Source: Pseudomonadota bacterium
GTDB taxonomy: Bacteria; Pseudomonadota; Gammaproteobacteria; Steroidobacterales; Steroidobacteraceae
DNA: 64,000 nucleotides
Direction of reading: 5' to 3'
NCBI GenBank assembly: GCA_021805865.1
Contig: JAJZDX010000001.1
Span: forward strand, 1-64,000
Shown here piece by piece: positions 19,033 through 30,296 of the stretch. Made by a program: the position numbers and the translations under genes. Numbering within the stretch: the first letter of the stretch is position 1; every line of letters starts with the position of its first letter. The notes beneath the pieces are model-generated. The model ran no database searches, was not told the origin of the DNA, and saw only the letters and a list, made by a program, of their open reading frames with translations.

Positions 19033-19782
19033 TCAAGCGCCCAGCCGCTCAAAATGCAAGTCGTCGCCATCCAGCCACGCCTGCACGGGCTTGCCGGCAA
19101 GCTCCGGCGGCAACGTCTCGAACACGCGGAACACGCCGGCGATGGACACCAGCTCCGCTCGGAATTCCTGACAGAACACCCGCGATGCGGGCTCACCGCG
19201 CGCTCCGGCCACCACGCGCCCGCGCAGCACCCCATAGACATGCACGCAGCCATCGGCGATCACCTCGGCTCCGGCGCCGACGGTGGCGATGACCACCAGA
19301 TCGCGGCCGCGCGCATACACGCGCTGGCCGGAGCGCACCGGTTGCTGATGCAGCTGTGCCGCGACCGGCTCGGGCGGATCGTTGGACGGTGCAGCCGGCC
19401 GCGCCGCCTCGGACTGCTGCACGGCCTGCACCGGCGGGCGAAACTGCCTGAAGGGCGGCAACACCGGCAGATCGAGGGGCTTGGAGAGCGCCTGCGCGGC
19501 CTCGGTACCGCTCGCCAGGCCCACCGGGCACATGCCGGCGCGACGCACGGCGTCCAGCACACCGTGCATTTCCTCGACCGTGGGCTCGCGACCGAGCGGC
19601 CCCAGATCGAGCGACACGGCGGTGCGCTGAAAGAAGTTCGGTGCGGTGGCGACCCGTCCGGTCAGCTCATCGAGAATGGCGCCCGGATCGGTGGTCCAGA
19701 TGAGCACCTGGATGAGGCCCACCTGTCCGAAGCGGATGTCGATGGCCGGCGCCTGCGCGGCCTCGGCTCTATTGGTTGTCAT
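19033..19782 (-). CDS. minC: Septum site-determining protein MinC
   Basis: This 249-residue FtsZ-assembly inhibitor has an N-terminal MinC domain (about 10-110) joined by a Pro/Gln-rich linker to the C-terminal beta-helix domain (about 150-245). The latter contains SGQRVYARGRDLVVIATVGAGAEVIADG and VYGVLRGRVVAGA, the family signature. MinD binds this domain. It is the first gene of minC-minD-minE on the minus strand, 37 bases before minD. Confidence 0.94.
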   Translation of the reverse strand: MTTNRAEAAQAPAIDIRFGQVGLIQVLIWTTDPGAILDELTGRVATAPNFFQRTAVSLDLGPLGREPTVEEMHGVLDAVRRAGMCPVGLASGTEAAQALSKPLDLPVLPPFRQFRPPVQAVQQSEAARPAAPSNDPPEPVAAQLHQQPVRSGQRVYARGRDLVVIATVGAGAEVIADGCVHVYGVLRGRVVAGARGEPASRVFCQEFRAELVSIAGVFRVFETLPPELAGKPVQAWLDGDDLHFERLGA

Positions 19783-19842
19783 GAATCCCTGGCGCGGTGC
19801 ATGAGCGGCTGAGGGAGGAATGCAAGCGCGCAGTGTACCGGC

Positions 19843-22380
<2,538 letters not shown>

Positions 22381-22392
22381 CCGCTCAAGGGA

Positions 22393-22824
22393 TCAGCTGC
22401 GCCAGAGGCCGTAGGCGAACAGCAGCCAGCCGCCGATGAGCGCCACACCGCCAACCGGCGTCACGAATCCCGTCCAGGGCGGCGCGCCCAAGCTCAGTCC
22501 GTACAGGCTGCCGCTGAACAGCACGATGCCGGCAGACACCCACCACGCGGCCGCACGCACGATCCGCAGATGCCCCCGGTCCGCTGCCTGTCGCTGCTGA
22601 TCCGCTGCGTACCGACCCTCTCCCCTGAGCACGAGGCCGATCCCGAGCAACCCCAGTGAGTCGTAGAACTGATACCGAACGGCGACGTCGTAGACGTGCA
22701 TGCGGACAGGCGCCCAATGGGCGGACAGCACGTGCGCGCCCACCGCCCCGGCGACCGTCGCCAGCGCGAGCAGCAGGCCCGCGGCCGCAAGCGGCCGCCG
22801 TCCGCGGGACCCCGGGCTCCGCAT
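22393..22824 (-). CDS. DUF423 (YgdD-like) inner-membrane protein
   Basis: This 143-residue protein has four predicted membrane helices. The family motif GAVGAHVLSAH follows the first helix, and YQFYDSLGLLGIGL, AGIVLFSGSLYGL and TPVGGVALIGGWLLFAYG match DUF423. Molecular function is unknown. The start lies 3 bases after the slipin stop, with GGATGAGG as ribosome-binding site. Confidence 0.9.
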   Translation of the reverse strand: MRSPGSRGRRPLAAAGLLLALATVAGAVGAHVLSAHWAPVRMHVYDVAVRYQFYDSLGLLGIGLVLRGEGRYAADQQRQAADRGHLRIVRAAAWWVSAGIVLFSGSLYGLSLGAPPWTGFVTPVGGVALIGGWLLFAYGLWRS

Positions 22825-22827
22825 GCC

Positions 22828-23592
22828 TCATCCACCCTGGCGCGAAGCGCCACCGAGCCGCTCGATCCACGGCCCGAACAGGTCGATCGGCATCGGAAAC
22901 ACGAGCAGCTGCGACTTGTCGTGCGCGATGTCGGCGAGCGTTTGCAGATAGCGCAGTTGCAGCGAGCTCGGCTGCTGTGCCAGGGCCTTCGCCGCCTCCA
23001 CCAGGGCCTGCGCCGCCTGCTTCTCACCCTCGGCGTTGATGACCTTCGCGCGCCGGTTGCGCTCGGCCTCGGCCTGCCGGGCCATGGCGCGAACCATGCT
23101 CTCATCGAGATCGATGTCCTTGAGCTCGACGTTCGTGACTTTGACGCCCCAGGCCTCGGTGGTGTCGTCGAGGATGCGCTGGATGTCGGCGTTCATCTTG
23201 TCGCGCTGCGAGAGCAGCTCGTCCATCTCATGCTGGCCGAGCACCGAGCGCAACGTGGTCTGCGCCACCTGGCTCGTCGCCTCCCAGACGTTGGCCACCT
23301 GGACGATGGCCCTCCCCGGGTCGACGATGCGGAAGTAGAGCACCGCGTTGACCTTGACGGACACGTTGTCACGGGTGATGACGTCCTGCTTGGGGACGTT
23401 CAGCACGATGACGCGCAGGTCCACCTTGGTCATCCTCTGGATCACGGGCCAGAGAATGATCAGGCCCGGCCCCCGGATCCCGGTGAACCGTCCCAGGGTG
23501 AACATCACCGCCCGCTCGTACTCGCTCAGGATCCGGACGGAGGCAAACAGGAGCAGCGCGACCAGAACGACGACTGCGATCAGATAAGCCAT
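22828..23592 (-). CDS. Slipin-family SPFH/band-7 protein (stomatin-like)
   Basis: This 254-residue protein has one N-terminal membrane helix (about 3-20) and an SPFH domain with SEYERAVMFTLGRF, PGLIILWPVIQ and NVSVKVNAVLYFRI. A coiled-coil helix rich in Ala, Glu and Arg (about 180-215) follows. Slipins form oligomeric membrane scaffolds and are substrates or partners of the NfeD-type protease encoded just upstream (26 bases), a widely conserved pairing. GGGAGGAG precedes the ATG at 23592. Confidence 0.95.
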   Translation of the reverse strand: MAYLIAVVVLVALLLFASVRILSEYERAVMFTLGRFTGIRGPGLIILWPVIQRMTKVDLRVIVLNVPKQDVITRDNVSVKVNAVLYFRIVDPGRAIVQVANVWEATSQVAQTTLRSVLGQHEMDELLSQRDKMNADIQRILDDTTEAWGVKVTNVELKDIDLDESMVRAMARQAEAERNRRAKVINAEGEKQAAQALVEAAKALAQQPSSLQLRYLQTLADIAHDKSQLLVFPMPIDLFGPWIERLGGASRQGG

Positions 23593-23617
23593 GGACTCCT
23601 CCCGAGGCTACCGTCTG

Positions 23618-25015
23618 TTACAGCGGCTCGACCCACAATTGCAGACCCTCGACCTTCACGATGCGCGCCCGCTGCCCCTGCTTCAGGGGAACGGAGGTCA
23701 CGGCGCTCCAGAGCTCGCCGCGGTAGCGGACCCGTCCGCGAGCGGTGAAATCCTCCAGCGCCTCCACAGTGGCGCCGAGCATCGCCTTCACCCCGGTGGC
23801 GACCGGGCTGCGGTGCGCGCGAGTAGCAAGATACACGATTCCGAGGATGACCAGCCCCCCCACGGTGGCGATTCCACCGATCAGTGCGCGGCTGATGCGC
23901 ATGCCCGGCACATCCGAATTGAACAGGATGAGCGAGCCGACGACGAAGGCGATGAGCCCCCCGATGCCGAGCGAGCCGTAGGTCGGGAAGAAGAACTCGG
24001 CGGCCATCATGGCCGCGCCGATCATGATCAGCACCAGTCCCGCGAAATCGGTCGGCAGCAGCTGGAAAGCGAACAGGGCCACGAGGAGCGAGACCACCCC
24101 CACCACCCCGGGCAGCACGCCGCCGGGATGGAAGCCCTCGAAGATCAGGCCCCCGAGGCCGATCAGCAGCAGGCCATAGGCAATCATGGGATTGGTGATG
24201 GCGGCAAGCAGCCGGGTGCGCAGGCCGGGCTTCAGCCACACCACCCGCACGCCCGCCGTGTCCAACCTGACCTCGCGCCCCCCCACGCTCACCTCGCGGC
24301 CGTCCAACTGCGCGAGCAGACTCGTCAGGTTGGGTGCGATGAAGTCGATGACGTGCCGCGCCAGCGCATCCTTCGCCGGCAGACTCGCCGCGCCGCGAAC
24401 CGCCTGCTCCGCCCAGTGTGCGTTGCGGCCGCGCAGCTGCGCCAGGGAGCGGATGTAGGCGATCGAGTCATTCAGGACCTTGCGCTGCTCGGCTGTCATC
24501 CGCGGCCCCGGCGGCTGCGCGGCGGTCTTCTTCCCCGGCCGGGCGGGATGCGCCGGCGGGGCGGGCTCCGAGCCCCCGAGCGTCACCGGAGTGGCCGCGC
24601 CGACATTGGTGGCGGGAGCCATGACGGCAATGTTACACGCGTAGAGAATGTAGGTGCCGGCGCTCGCGGCCCGCGAGCCGGGCGGCGCGACATAGCCCAC
24701 CACAGGAACGGGCGATGCCAGGATGGCCTGGATGATCTGCCGCATGGAGGTCTCGAGGCCGCCGGGGGTGTCCATCCGCAGGATGACGAACGGGCTGCCG
24801 CGGGCGGCGGCCGTGCGCAGGCCGTTCACGATGTATTCCGCGGTGGCCGGGCCGATCGCGCCCTGAAGCTCGAGTCCGGTCACGGGAAGGGACGCTCGTG
24901 CCTCGGAAACCGCCTGCGCGGGGGCAGGGGATGGCGGCGCCGGTGATGCGAGGGCGCTGGCACTTGCTGCCAAACCCGCCAGAGTCAGCGCGAGCGCACA
25001 AAGCGATGCCCTCAT
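23618..25015 (-). CDS. NfeD-family membrane-bound serine protease (ClpP-class)
   Basis: A signal peptide (MRASLCALALTLAG...) is followed by a ClpP-like protease domain. The catalytic Ser is in RAASAGTYIL, and the Lys of the Ser-Lys dyad probably lies in the helix with EQRKVLNDSIAY. Four to five membrane helices and a C-terminal NfeD OB-fold with RVRYRGELWSAV come next. In archaeal homologues this enzyme cleaves the partner slipin, encoded immediately downstream here. I chose the ATG at 25015 (465 residues); a TTG at 25054 would add 13 basic residues and has a slightly better AGGG site. Confidence 0.92.
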   Translation of the reverse strand: MRASLCALALTLAGLAASASALASPAPPSPAPAQAVSEARASLPVTGLELQGAIGPATAEYIVNGLRTAAARGSPFVILRMDTPGGLETSMRQIIQAILASPVPVVGYVAPPGSRAASAGTYILYACNIAVMAPATNVGAATPVTLGGSEPAPPAHPARPGKKTAAQPPGPRMTAEQRKVLNDSIAYIRSLAQLRGRNAHWAEQAVRGAASLPAKDALARHVIDFIAPNLTSLLAQLDGREVSVGGREVRLDTAGVRVVWLKPGLRTRLLAAITNPMIAYGLLLIGLGGLIFEGFHPGGVLPGVVGVVSLLVALFAFQLLPTDFAGLVLIMIGAAMMAAEFFFPTYGSLGIGGLIAFVVGSLILFNSDVPGMRISRALIGGIATVGGLVILGIVYLATRAHRSPVATGVKAMLGATVEALEDFTARGRVRYRGELWSAVTSVPLKQGQRARIVKVEGLQLWVEPL

Positions 25016-25305
25016 AAGCCGGCGACGATACCCCTTCCGGGCAAGCTCCGGCAACTCGTCGCCCTAACTGTTTGACCCACGCGCGCCGAGTTCCGGCAAG
25101 TACGTATTCCAATGCCGGATGGAACCGGAACGATTCCGCTCGCCCGAGCGTCGAGCGCCTCACATCTCATCCGAGACCGAACGCGAGGCTCCACGCCTCG
25201 GCACGGACGCGACGAGCCGCCGGCCCACTCCACCCCCGTGGACGCTGCCGTCGACGAGGCCGCTGGGTGACAGGAGCCGCGGTCCGGGTATCCTGTGAGT
25301 CCATC

Positions 25306-26007
25306 ATGAAACCGTACGTGATCTGCCACATGGTTGCGAGCATCGACGGGCGCATCCTGCACAGTCGATGGCGCCCGCGCACGACCGATGGCGGAGCCCT
25401 CTTCGAGCGGCTGCACGAGCGGCTCGCCGGCGATGCCTGGCTGGTCGGACGGGTCACGGGCCAGGAGTTCGCCCGCGGGGCGCCCTACGCCGATCACGCA
25501 GACCGGCCTTACCCGAGAGAGCCGTGGCTCGCCCGCCGCGATGCCAAGGCCTACGGCGTGGTGCTCGATGCTCGCGGCAAGATCGCCTGGGGCCGATCGG
25601 ACATCGGGGGTGATCCGATCGTCATCGCGCTGACCGAGCAGGTTTCCGATGCACATCTTGCCGGATTGCATAAGGACGGCGTGTCCTACTTCTTCGCTGG
25701 CGAGCGCGAGCTCGACCTGCGGCTCGTGCTCGAGTTTCTCGGCCGCGAACTCGGTGTGAGACGGCTGCTGATCGAGGGCGGCGGAAACACCAACGGCGCC
25801 TGGCTTCGCGCCGGTCTCATCGATGAGATCAGCCTGGCCCTGTGCCCCGCCGTCGATGGAGCCGACGGCGCGCCGAGCGTGTTCGACTCCAGCGTCCGGG
25901 ATGCGGATCTGACAGCGCCGGTCGAGGAGATGTCGCTCGAGCGCTGCGAAGTGCTGGATCGCGGCGCCGTGTGGCTCCAGTATCGACTGCGCAACGGCGG
26001 CAGCTGA
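25306..26007 (+). CDS. RibD C-terminal-domain / dihydrofolate-reductase-like reductase
   Basis: This 233-residue protein belongs to the RibD_C/DHFR-like fold: MKPYVICHMVASIDGRI opens the domain, an ITVIAL-like strand precedes the NADPH region, and LGVRRLLIEGGGNTNGAWL is the characteristic nucleotide-binding stretch. There is no deaminase domain, so it is not a full RibD; a NADPH-dependent reductase of an unidentified substrate is the best call. ATG at 25306 is the first start matching the family. It stands alone, divergent from nfeD across about 290 bases. Confidence 0.85.
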   Translation: MKPYVICHMVASIDGRILHSRWRPRTTDGGALFERLHERLAGDAWLVGRVTGQEFARGAPYADHADRPYPREPWLARRDAKAYGVVLDARGKIAWGRSDIGGDPIVIALTEQVSDAHLAGLHKDGVSYFFAGERELDLRLVLEFLGRELGVRRLLIEGGGNTNGAWLRAGLIDEISLALCPAVDGADGAPSVFDSSVRDADLTAPVEEMSLERCEVLDRGAVWLQYRLRNGGS

Positions 26008-26417
26008 CGATCCGGTCGCCGCTTCGCACCGCCGGGCGCCCCTCGGCACGTCTGCATCCGAGCCCTTCGGGACGCCTGGATTACATAATGAAATGAGGCT
26101 CCCTGGGACACCGCGGACCGACCTGTCGGAACACCTTACACCCGGCCTTTCGCCCGCGGCTTCCTGAAAGACAAGCAACTGATTTCATTGTGCTTTTCAA
26201 TGATGGCATGGACGTTGCTGAATACGGTGTGCCAGACATTGCATAAATCCGGGTGATCCTTCGCAGGAGTGATCCTTTGCAGGACAGCAGCAGTTGAAAA
26301 TGACCGCGCCCGGCATCCGGTCTCGGCCTGACACCGGGACGGGACTCTCGCGCCGCCATGAGCGGCGCACGTTTCCCGAAAGCGTCAATGAAACTGTGAG
26401 GCAACGAGGGTACTGCC
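26008..26417. other. Intergenic region with a 16-bp tandem duplication
   Basis: No convincing gene lies here; a minus-strand frame at 26081-26434 has no family resemblance. The stretch is less GC-rich than its surroundings. It holds a head-to-tail repeat: TGATCCTTCGCAGGAG (26254-26269) and TGATCCTTTGCAGGAC (26270-26285), 14 of 16 bases identical. It precedes the small gene at 26418 and may contain its promoter. Confidence 0.4.
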
Positions 26418-26603
26418 ATGCGACGAACGAGCACCGACGAGCGAATGAGCGCATGGGTGGTCGATTACAGTGAGGCGAGAGCCAGGGCGATCACCTGGCT
26501 GGGTGATCGCTACCTGCTGGCGAAGCCCGTGAGACGACGCCACGGCGCGATGCAAGGCAAGATGACTGTCACGACAGCTGTCCGCGATCGCTCGGCCGCC
26601 TGA
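26418..26603 (+). CDS. Small hypothetical protein with a WLGDRYLL motif
   Basis: This 61-residue frame starts with an ATG 8 bases after GAGGG. The core SEARARAITWLGDRYLLAKP is a helix ending in a short strand that resembles small conserved proteins in gammaproteobacteria, from memory only. No function is known. Its coding sequence contains a perfect 9-bp inverted repeat, GCGATCACC (26487-26495) and GGTGATCGC (26502-26510), exactly over the WLGD codons. It may be a real small protein or a chance frame over a hairpin. Confidence 0.4.
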   Translation: MRRTSTDERMSAWVVDYSEARARAITWLGDRYLLAKPVRRRHGAMQGKMTVTTAVRDRSAA

Positions 26604-26784
26604 TCCGCCTCGGACCCGCACCCGCTCGGCCGCACGCTCGTGTCCCCGGCGGACCTGTCGCGGGACGGGATGGCCTTTGCCGGTCGATCGGGGCTGCATG
26701 CCGTCAAAAGATCGGGTCATCCGATGAGCGATTACCGGCTTGCGACACGGATGGGAAGGCAAGGCCGGTGACAGCGTTCGCAGC

Positions 26785-27588
26785 TCAGGACACGCTCTCG
26801 GCGCTGTAGCGCGCCAGCAGTCCGGTGCGCAGGGCGTACCGGAACACCCGCGCGAAGAAATAGCCCGCCAGCACGATGTCGAGCAGCGCAAGCGCCGCGC
26901 CGAGCGCCAGGTTTCCCGCCGAGGCAGCGCGCCCTGCGAGGATGGCGCGCATGCCTTGGAACACGTACGAGGGGGGCAACAGAAGGCCGACGTCCTGCAT
27001 CCAGCGCGGCAAGGTTGCAAGCGGATAGAAGACCCCGACGAACGGCGAGAGGAGCGCGGGCATCGGCCAGACGAGCCACTCGGAAGCCGGGCCGAGGCGC
27101 AGCACGAGTCCGCTGGCGAAAATGCCGAGAGCGATGCCGAAGCCGAACAGGACGAGCAGGAAAGGGATCAGCATGAGGCCGAGCGAGAAGAACGACAATC
27201 CGAACGCGGCCGAGGCCAGCACGAGCATCACGAGGAGGCCCACGGCGCTGGTGCCGATGCTCGTCAGCACGAGGCCGGTGATGTACTCCGGCGTGGTAAG
27301 CGGCGTGGCGAAGAGATTGAGGAAGTTCCTGGACCACACGTCCTCGAGAAACGCCGTGCTCACGCCCTGCATGATCCGGGTGAAAAAGTCCCACAGCAGC
27401 ACCGCCCCGAGCAGGGTCGGCACATAGTTGAATCGCCCGGCGCTCATCGTGTTGAGGTAGCGCGTGATGAATCCCCACATGACGATATCGATCGCCACCC
27501 AGGCGAACATCGGCAGCGCCCGCACCGGACTGCCGCGGATCAGGTAGAACTGGCGCAGCAGGATGCCTGCGATGGGACGGGCTCTCAA
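26785..27588 (-). CDS. ABC-2 type transporter permease
   Basis: This 267-residue integral membrane protein has six predicted helices. FNYVPTLLGAVLLWDFFTRI and YLNTMSAG match the ABC-2 exporter permease pattern, and a late PPSYVFQGMRAIL element is typical. It starts with TTG overlapping the stop of the ATPase gene (TTGA), so the pair is translationally coupled and forms one exporter. The substrate is unknown; polysaccharide, drug and peptide exporters share this build. The open frame continues upstream inside the ATPase gene but is antisense-like there. Confidence 0.88.
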   Translation of the reverse strand: MRARPIAGILLRQFYLIRGSPVRALPMFAWVAIDIVMWGFITRYLNTMSAGRFNYVPTLLGAVLLWDFFTRIMQGVSTAFLEDVWSRNFLNLFATPLTTPEYITGLVLTSIGTSAVGLLVMLVLASAAFGLSFFSLGLMLIPFLLVLFGFGIALGIFASGLVLRLGPASEWLVWPMPALLSPFVGVFYPLATLPRWMQDVGLLLPPSYVFQGMRAILAGRAASAGNLALGAALALLDIVLAGYFFARVFRYALRTGLLARYSAESVS

Positions 27589-28409
27589 ACGGCTTGCTCC
27601 AGGGACTCGCTGAGCGGCTCGCGTGCCAGGCGGATGAACAGCTCCTCGAGCGTCGACGCTCCGTGCTGCGAGGGCAGCCGCCGCGGGTCGCCCTCGAGGA
27701 GGACCCGTCCGTGGGAAAGGAACAGCACGCGGTCGCAGACCTCCTCGACTTCGTACATGTTGTGGGAGGTCCAAAGAATGCCGCAATCCCCCTCCGTCGC
27801 GAGCCCCCGGATCCGCGAGCGCACGGTCTGCGCGGCAGAGGGGTCGAGCGAGGCGGTCGGCTCATCTAGCAGCAGCAGCCGGGGCCGATTGAGAACGGCC
27901 TTCGCGAGCGCGACCCGTGTCTGCTCCCCCGAGGACAGCACGCCGCATTTGGCGTCCTTCAGGTGCTCGAGGTCGAATTGCTCGAGCAGCCAGCCGACCC
28001 GCTCGGCAAGACCGGCGATGCCGTACACGAGCCCGAAGAACATGAGGTTCTGCCGGACGGTGAGGTTGCCGGGCAGGGAAGCGTAGACGGCTGAGAAATT
28101 CGCTTGGGCGAGGGCACGGGCCCGATGCCGCGCCAGATCGACTCCGGCGATCCGGATGCGGCCCGAGGTGGGACTGAGCACCCCGAGGATCATGTTGATC
28201 GTGGTCGTCTTGCCGGCGCCATTGGGACCTAGAAGGCCGACCACCTCGCGGCGGCGAACCTCGAAGGAGACCCGGTCGACGGCCACGACTTCCGGATAGC
28301 TCTTGCGCAGCTCCGTAACGCCGAGCACGACGTCCGGGCGCGTCTCCTCTGCCGTTTCATCATCGGCGCACGACTGACGCCGTGAAAGTCTGTCCGGGGG
28401 AGCGCGCAT
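27585..28409 (-). CDS. ABC transporter ATP-binding protein
   Basis: This 274-residue ATPase has Walker A GPNGAGKT (61-68), a slightly altered signature LSSGEQTR, Walker B LLLLDEPTASLD and the H-loop WTSHNMYEVEE. The layout is that of ABC-2 exporters. Residues 1-27 are extra and polar; the ATPase fold starts around residue 28, so an internal start is possible. It is first in a two-gene operon with the overlapping permease. Confidence 0.92.
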   Translation of the reverse strand: MRAPPDRLSRRQSCADDETAEETRPDVVLGVTELRKSYPEVVAVDRVSFEVRRREVVGLLGPNGAGKTTTINMILGVLSPTSGRIRIAGVDLARHRARALAQANFSAVYASLPGNLTVRQNLMFFGLVYGIAGLAERVGWLLEQFDLEHLKDAKCGVLSSGEQTRVALAKAVLNRPRLLLLDEPTASLDPSAAQTVRSRIRGLATEGDCGILWTSHNMYEVEEVCDRVLFLSHGRVLLEGDPRRLPSQHGASTLEELFIRLAREPLSESLEQAV

Positions 28410-28498
28410 GGGCGCACACGATACCAGCTAATCAGGTGCCACACGGCGCGGCGAGCCCACTCCCCCGGCCTCACACGAAAGCAGCACGGCAGCGCCGG

Positions 28499-28990
28499 TC
28501 AAAAGATCTCGAGTGCGAGGCCGGCGGCGAGGACGGCGCCAAGCTCCTCGCAGCGCGAGAGATCCGCCGGGCTGATGGTCTTGGGCTTGAGGATCTGCTC
28601 CGGTGTCTGCGCCTGCGTGCAGACAATGACCGCCGGCGCGATCGCGCGCAGTCGCCATCCCGTGGCGATGCGCGCGATCTGCCGGGCGGCATTGGCGCCG
28701 TCGCTCCCGGCACAGACGAGGCTCGCGTAGGGGCGGCCTTCGATGCGATCCAGCACGGCATAGTAGCTGCGATCGAAGAAGTCTTTCATCAACCCCGACA
28801 TCGCCGCCAGATTCTCCGGGCAGGCGAACAGATATCCGTCCGACTCGAGGAGCGCTTGCGGGCCGCTCTCGGCGGCCGCTTCGAAGCGTACGCGCAGGCT
28901 CGACTCGCGGCGGGCGCCGGCCGCGGCCGCGCGTGCCATCTGCAGCGCGCCGCCCGTGACGGAGTGATGGACGATCAGCAGGGTTTTCAT
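28499..28990 (-). CDS. Flavodoxin-like NAD(P)H-dependent oxidoreductase
   Basis: This 163-residue protein begins with the FMN-phosphate loop strand TLLIVHHSVTGGALQMA and continues with a flavodoxin fold: YLFACPENLAAMSGLMKDFFDR is the second flavin-contacting loop typical of WrbA/flavodoxin-type reductases. I chose the ATG at 28990; the 20 residues upstream in frame do not fit the fold. Substrate unknown. It lies alone between the ABC exporter and a divergent hydrolase gene. Confidence 0.8.
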   Translation of the reverse strand: MKTLLIVHHSVTGGALQMARAAAAGARRESSLRVRFEAAAESGPQALLESDGYLFACPENLAAMSGLMKDFFDRSYYAVLDRIEGRPYASLVCAGSDGANAARQIARIATGWRLRAIAPAVIVCTQAQTPEQILKPKTISPADLSRCEELGAVLAAGLALEIF

Positions 28991-29326
28991 AGAGCTACCG
29001 CAACACGCGCCGGCGCTGCCGTGCCCTGACAGCGCTGCGGCGGCCGCCATCGTTATATCACGCTCGGGCGGCGCACCGCAGACACCGCCCTCGCCTCCCG
29101 GGGCTTGATCGCCGCAGCTCGCGTGTCGGGGCGCGTGGCAGGTCTGTCATCCCCGGCGCGCGGCCGCGCTCGGATTCATTCGGCGAGAGGGAACAGCGCT
29201 GCCGGCCGAGACGTTGCCCGTGCGATGCGCCCTGACGATCGCGTCCGTCAAGCCGTCCGCTGCCGGCGAGGCGGTGATTCCGCGGCCGCCCCCGCACCGG
29301 CAGCGGCCGCAGGTTACTATGCGCCG
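28991..29326. other. Divergent intergenic region, no gene seen
   Basis: About 335 bases separate the flavodoxin gene and the divergent hydrolase gene. The plus-strand frame of the hydrolase stays open back to 29105, but that part is Arg/Ala-rich and unlike the family. I see no RNA gene or clear operator. Confidence 0.4.
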
Positions 29327-30253
29327 GTGACAGTGTCGGAATTCATCCCCGCGCAGAGCAGCCGCCGCGGCGCCGAGACCGAGTACCGGGTACGTCTGGG
29401 TGACGGACGCACCCTCGCGTGCCTCGGCCTCGGGGATCCCGTTGGCTCGCCCGTGCTGTACTTTCACGGCTTTCCAGGCTCGCGCCTCGAAGCCCGGGTG
29501 GCCGCCGCCGCAGCCGGCCGGCTGGGACTGCGGCTGTTGGCCGTCGATCGTCCGGGATTCGGGGAGTCTGCCTTCCAGCCCGGACGGCGCATCGGGGATT
29601 GGCCCACCGACATAGCCGCCCTGGCCGATGAGCTCCGCCTCGAGCGCTTCTCGATCGTGGGGGTGTCCGGGGGGGCGCCGTATGCGCTGGCCTGCGCCGC
29701 CTCGCTCGCTGACCGCCTCGCCGGCGTCGCGCTGCTGTGCCCCCTCGGCCCGCTCGCCATTGCCGGAAGCACGGCGGGAATGGTCACGCATGACCGGGTG
29801 CTGCTGGCGCTTGCCGCTCGCGCGCCGCCGCTGGCCCGCGCGGTGGCCCACCTGCTCGCGCACTGGATACGTCGCGGCCCGGACCAGTGCCTCGAGTTCC
29901 TGACGGCCGGACTGGACTCGCCCGACCGAGACCTGTTTGCCGATTCCGGCTATCGCTCGCTCATGACGGAAAGCATGATGGAGGCCGTGCGTCAGGGCGG
30001 ACGGGGCGCGGCATGGGAGCTGACGCTGATTGTGCGGCCCTGGGATTTTCGCCTCGAGAACGTGCACATTCCCGTCAGCCTCTGGCAGGGGCTCGCCGAT
30101 CAGATTCTCCCCGCGGCCATGGCCCGCAGGTGGGCGGCGCGCCTGCCGGCGTGTGACAGCCGCTACATAGCGGGCGAAGGGCATCTCTCGCTCGTGGTGC
30201 ATCGCATAAGTGAGGCCCTCGCCGAGCTGCGCCCGGTCGACTTGGGGCGCTGA
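29327..30253 (+). CDS. Alpha/beta hydrolase
   Basis: This 308-residue enzyme has the oxyanion motif HGFPGSR (47-53), DRPGFGES, the nucleophile elbow VGVSGGAPYA with Ser114, and a C-terminal GEGHLSLV with the catalytic His286. These are marks of a soluble alpha/beta-hydrolase. Substrate cannot be predicted. The start is uncertain: GTG at 29327 (chosen) or GTG at 29333 both come just before the first conserved strand, and the frame is open to 29105. It is not clearly in an operon. Confidence 0.82.
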   Translation: MTVSEFIPAQSSRRGAETEYRVRLGDGRTLACLGLGDPVGSPVLYFHGFPGSRLEARVAAAAAGRLGLRLLAVDRPGFGESAFQPGRRIGDWPTDIAALADELRLERFSIVGVSGGAPYALACAASLADRLAGVALLCPLGPLAIAGSTAGMVTHDRVLLALAARAPPLARAVAHLLAHWIRRGPDQCLEFLTAGLDSPDRDLFADSGYRSLMTESMMEAVRQGGRGAAWELTLIVRPWDFRLENVHIPVSLWQGLADQILPAAMARRWAARLPACDSRYIAGEGHLSLVVHRISEALAELRPVDLGR

Positions 30254-30296
30254 TCGAGGCGGAGCGCGCCGGGGTCGGGCGATCGGCCGGGGTGCG

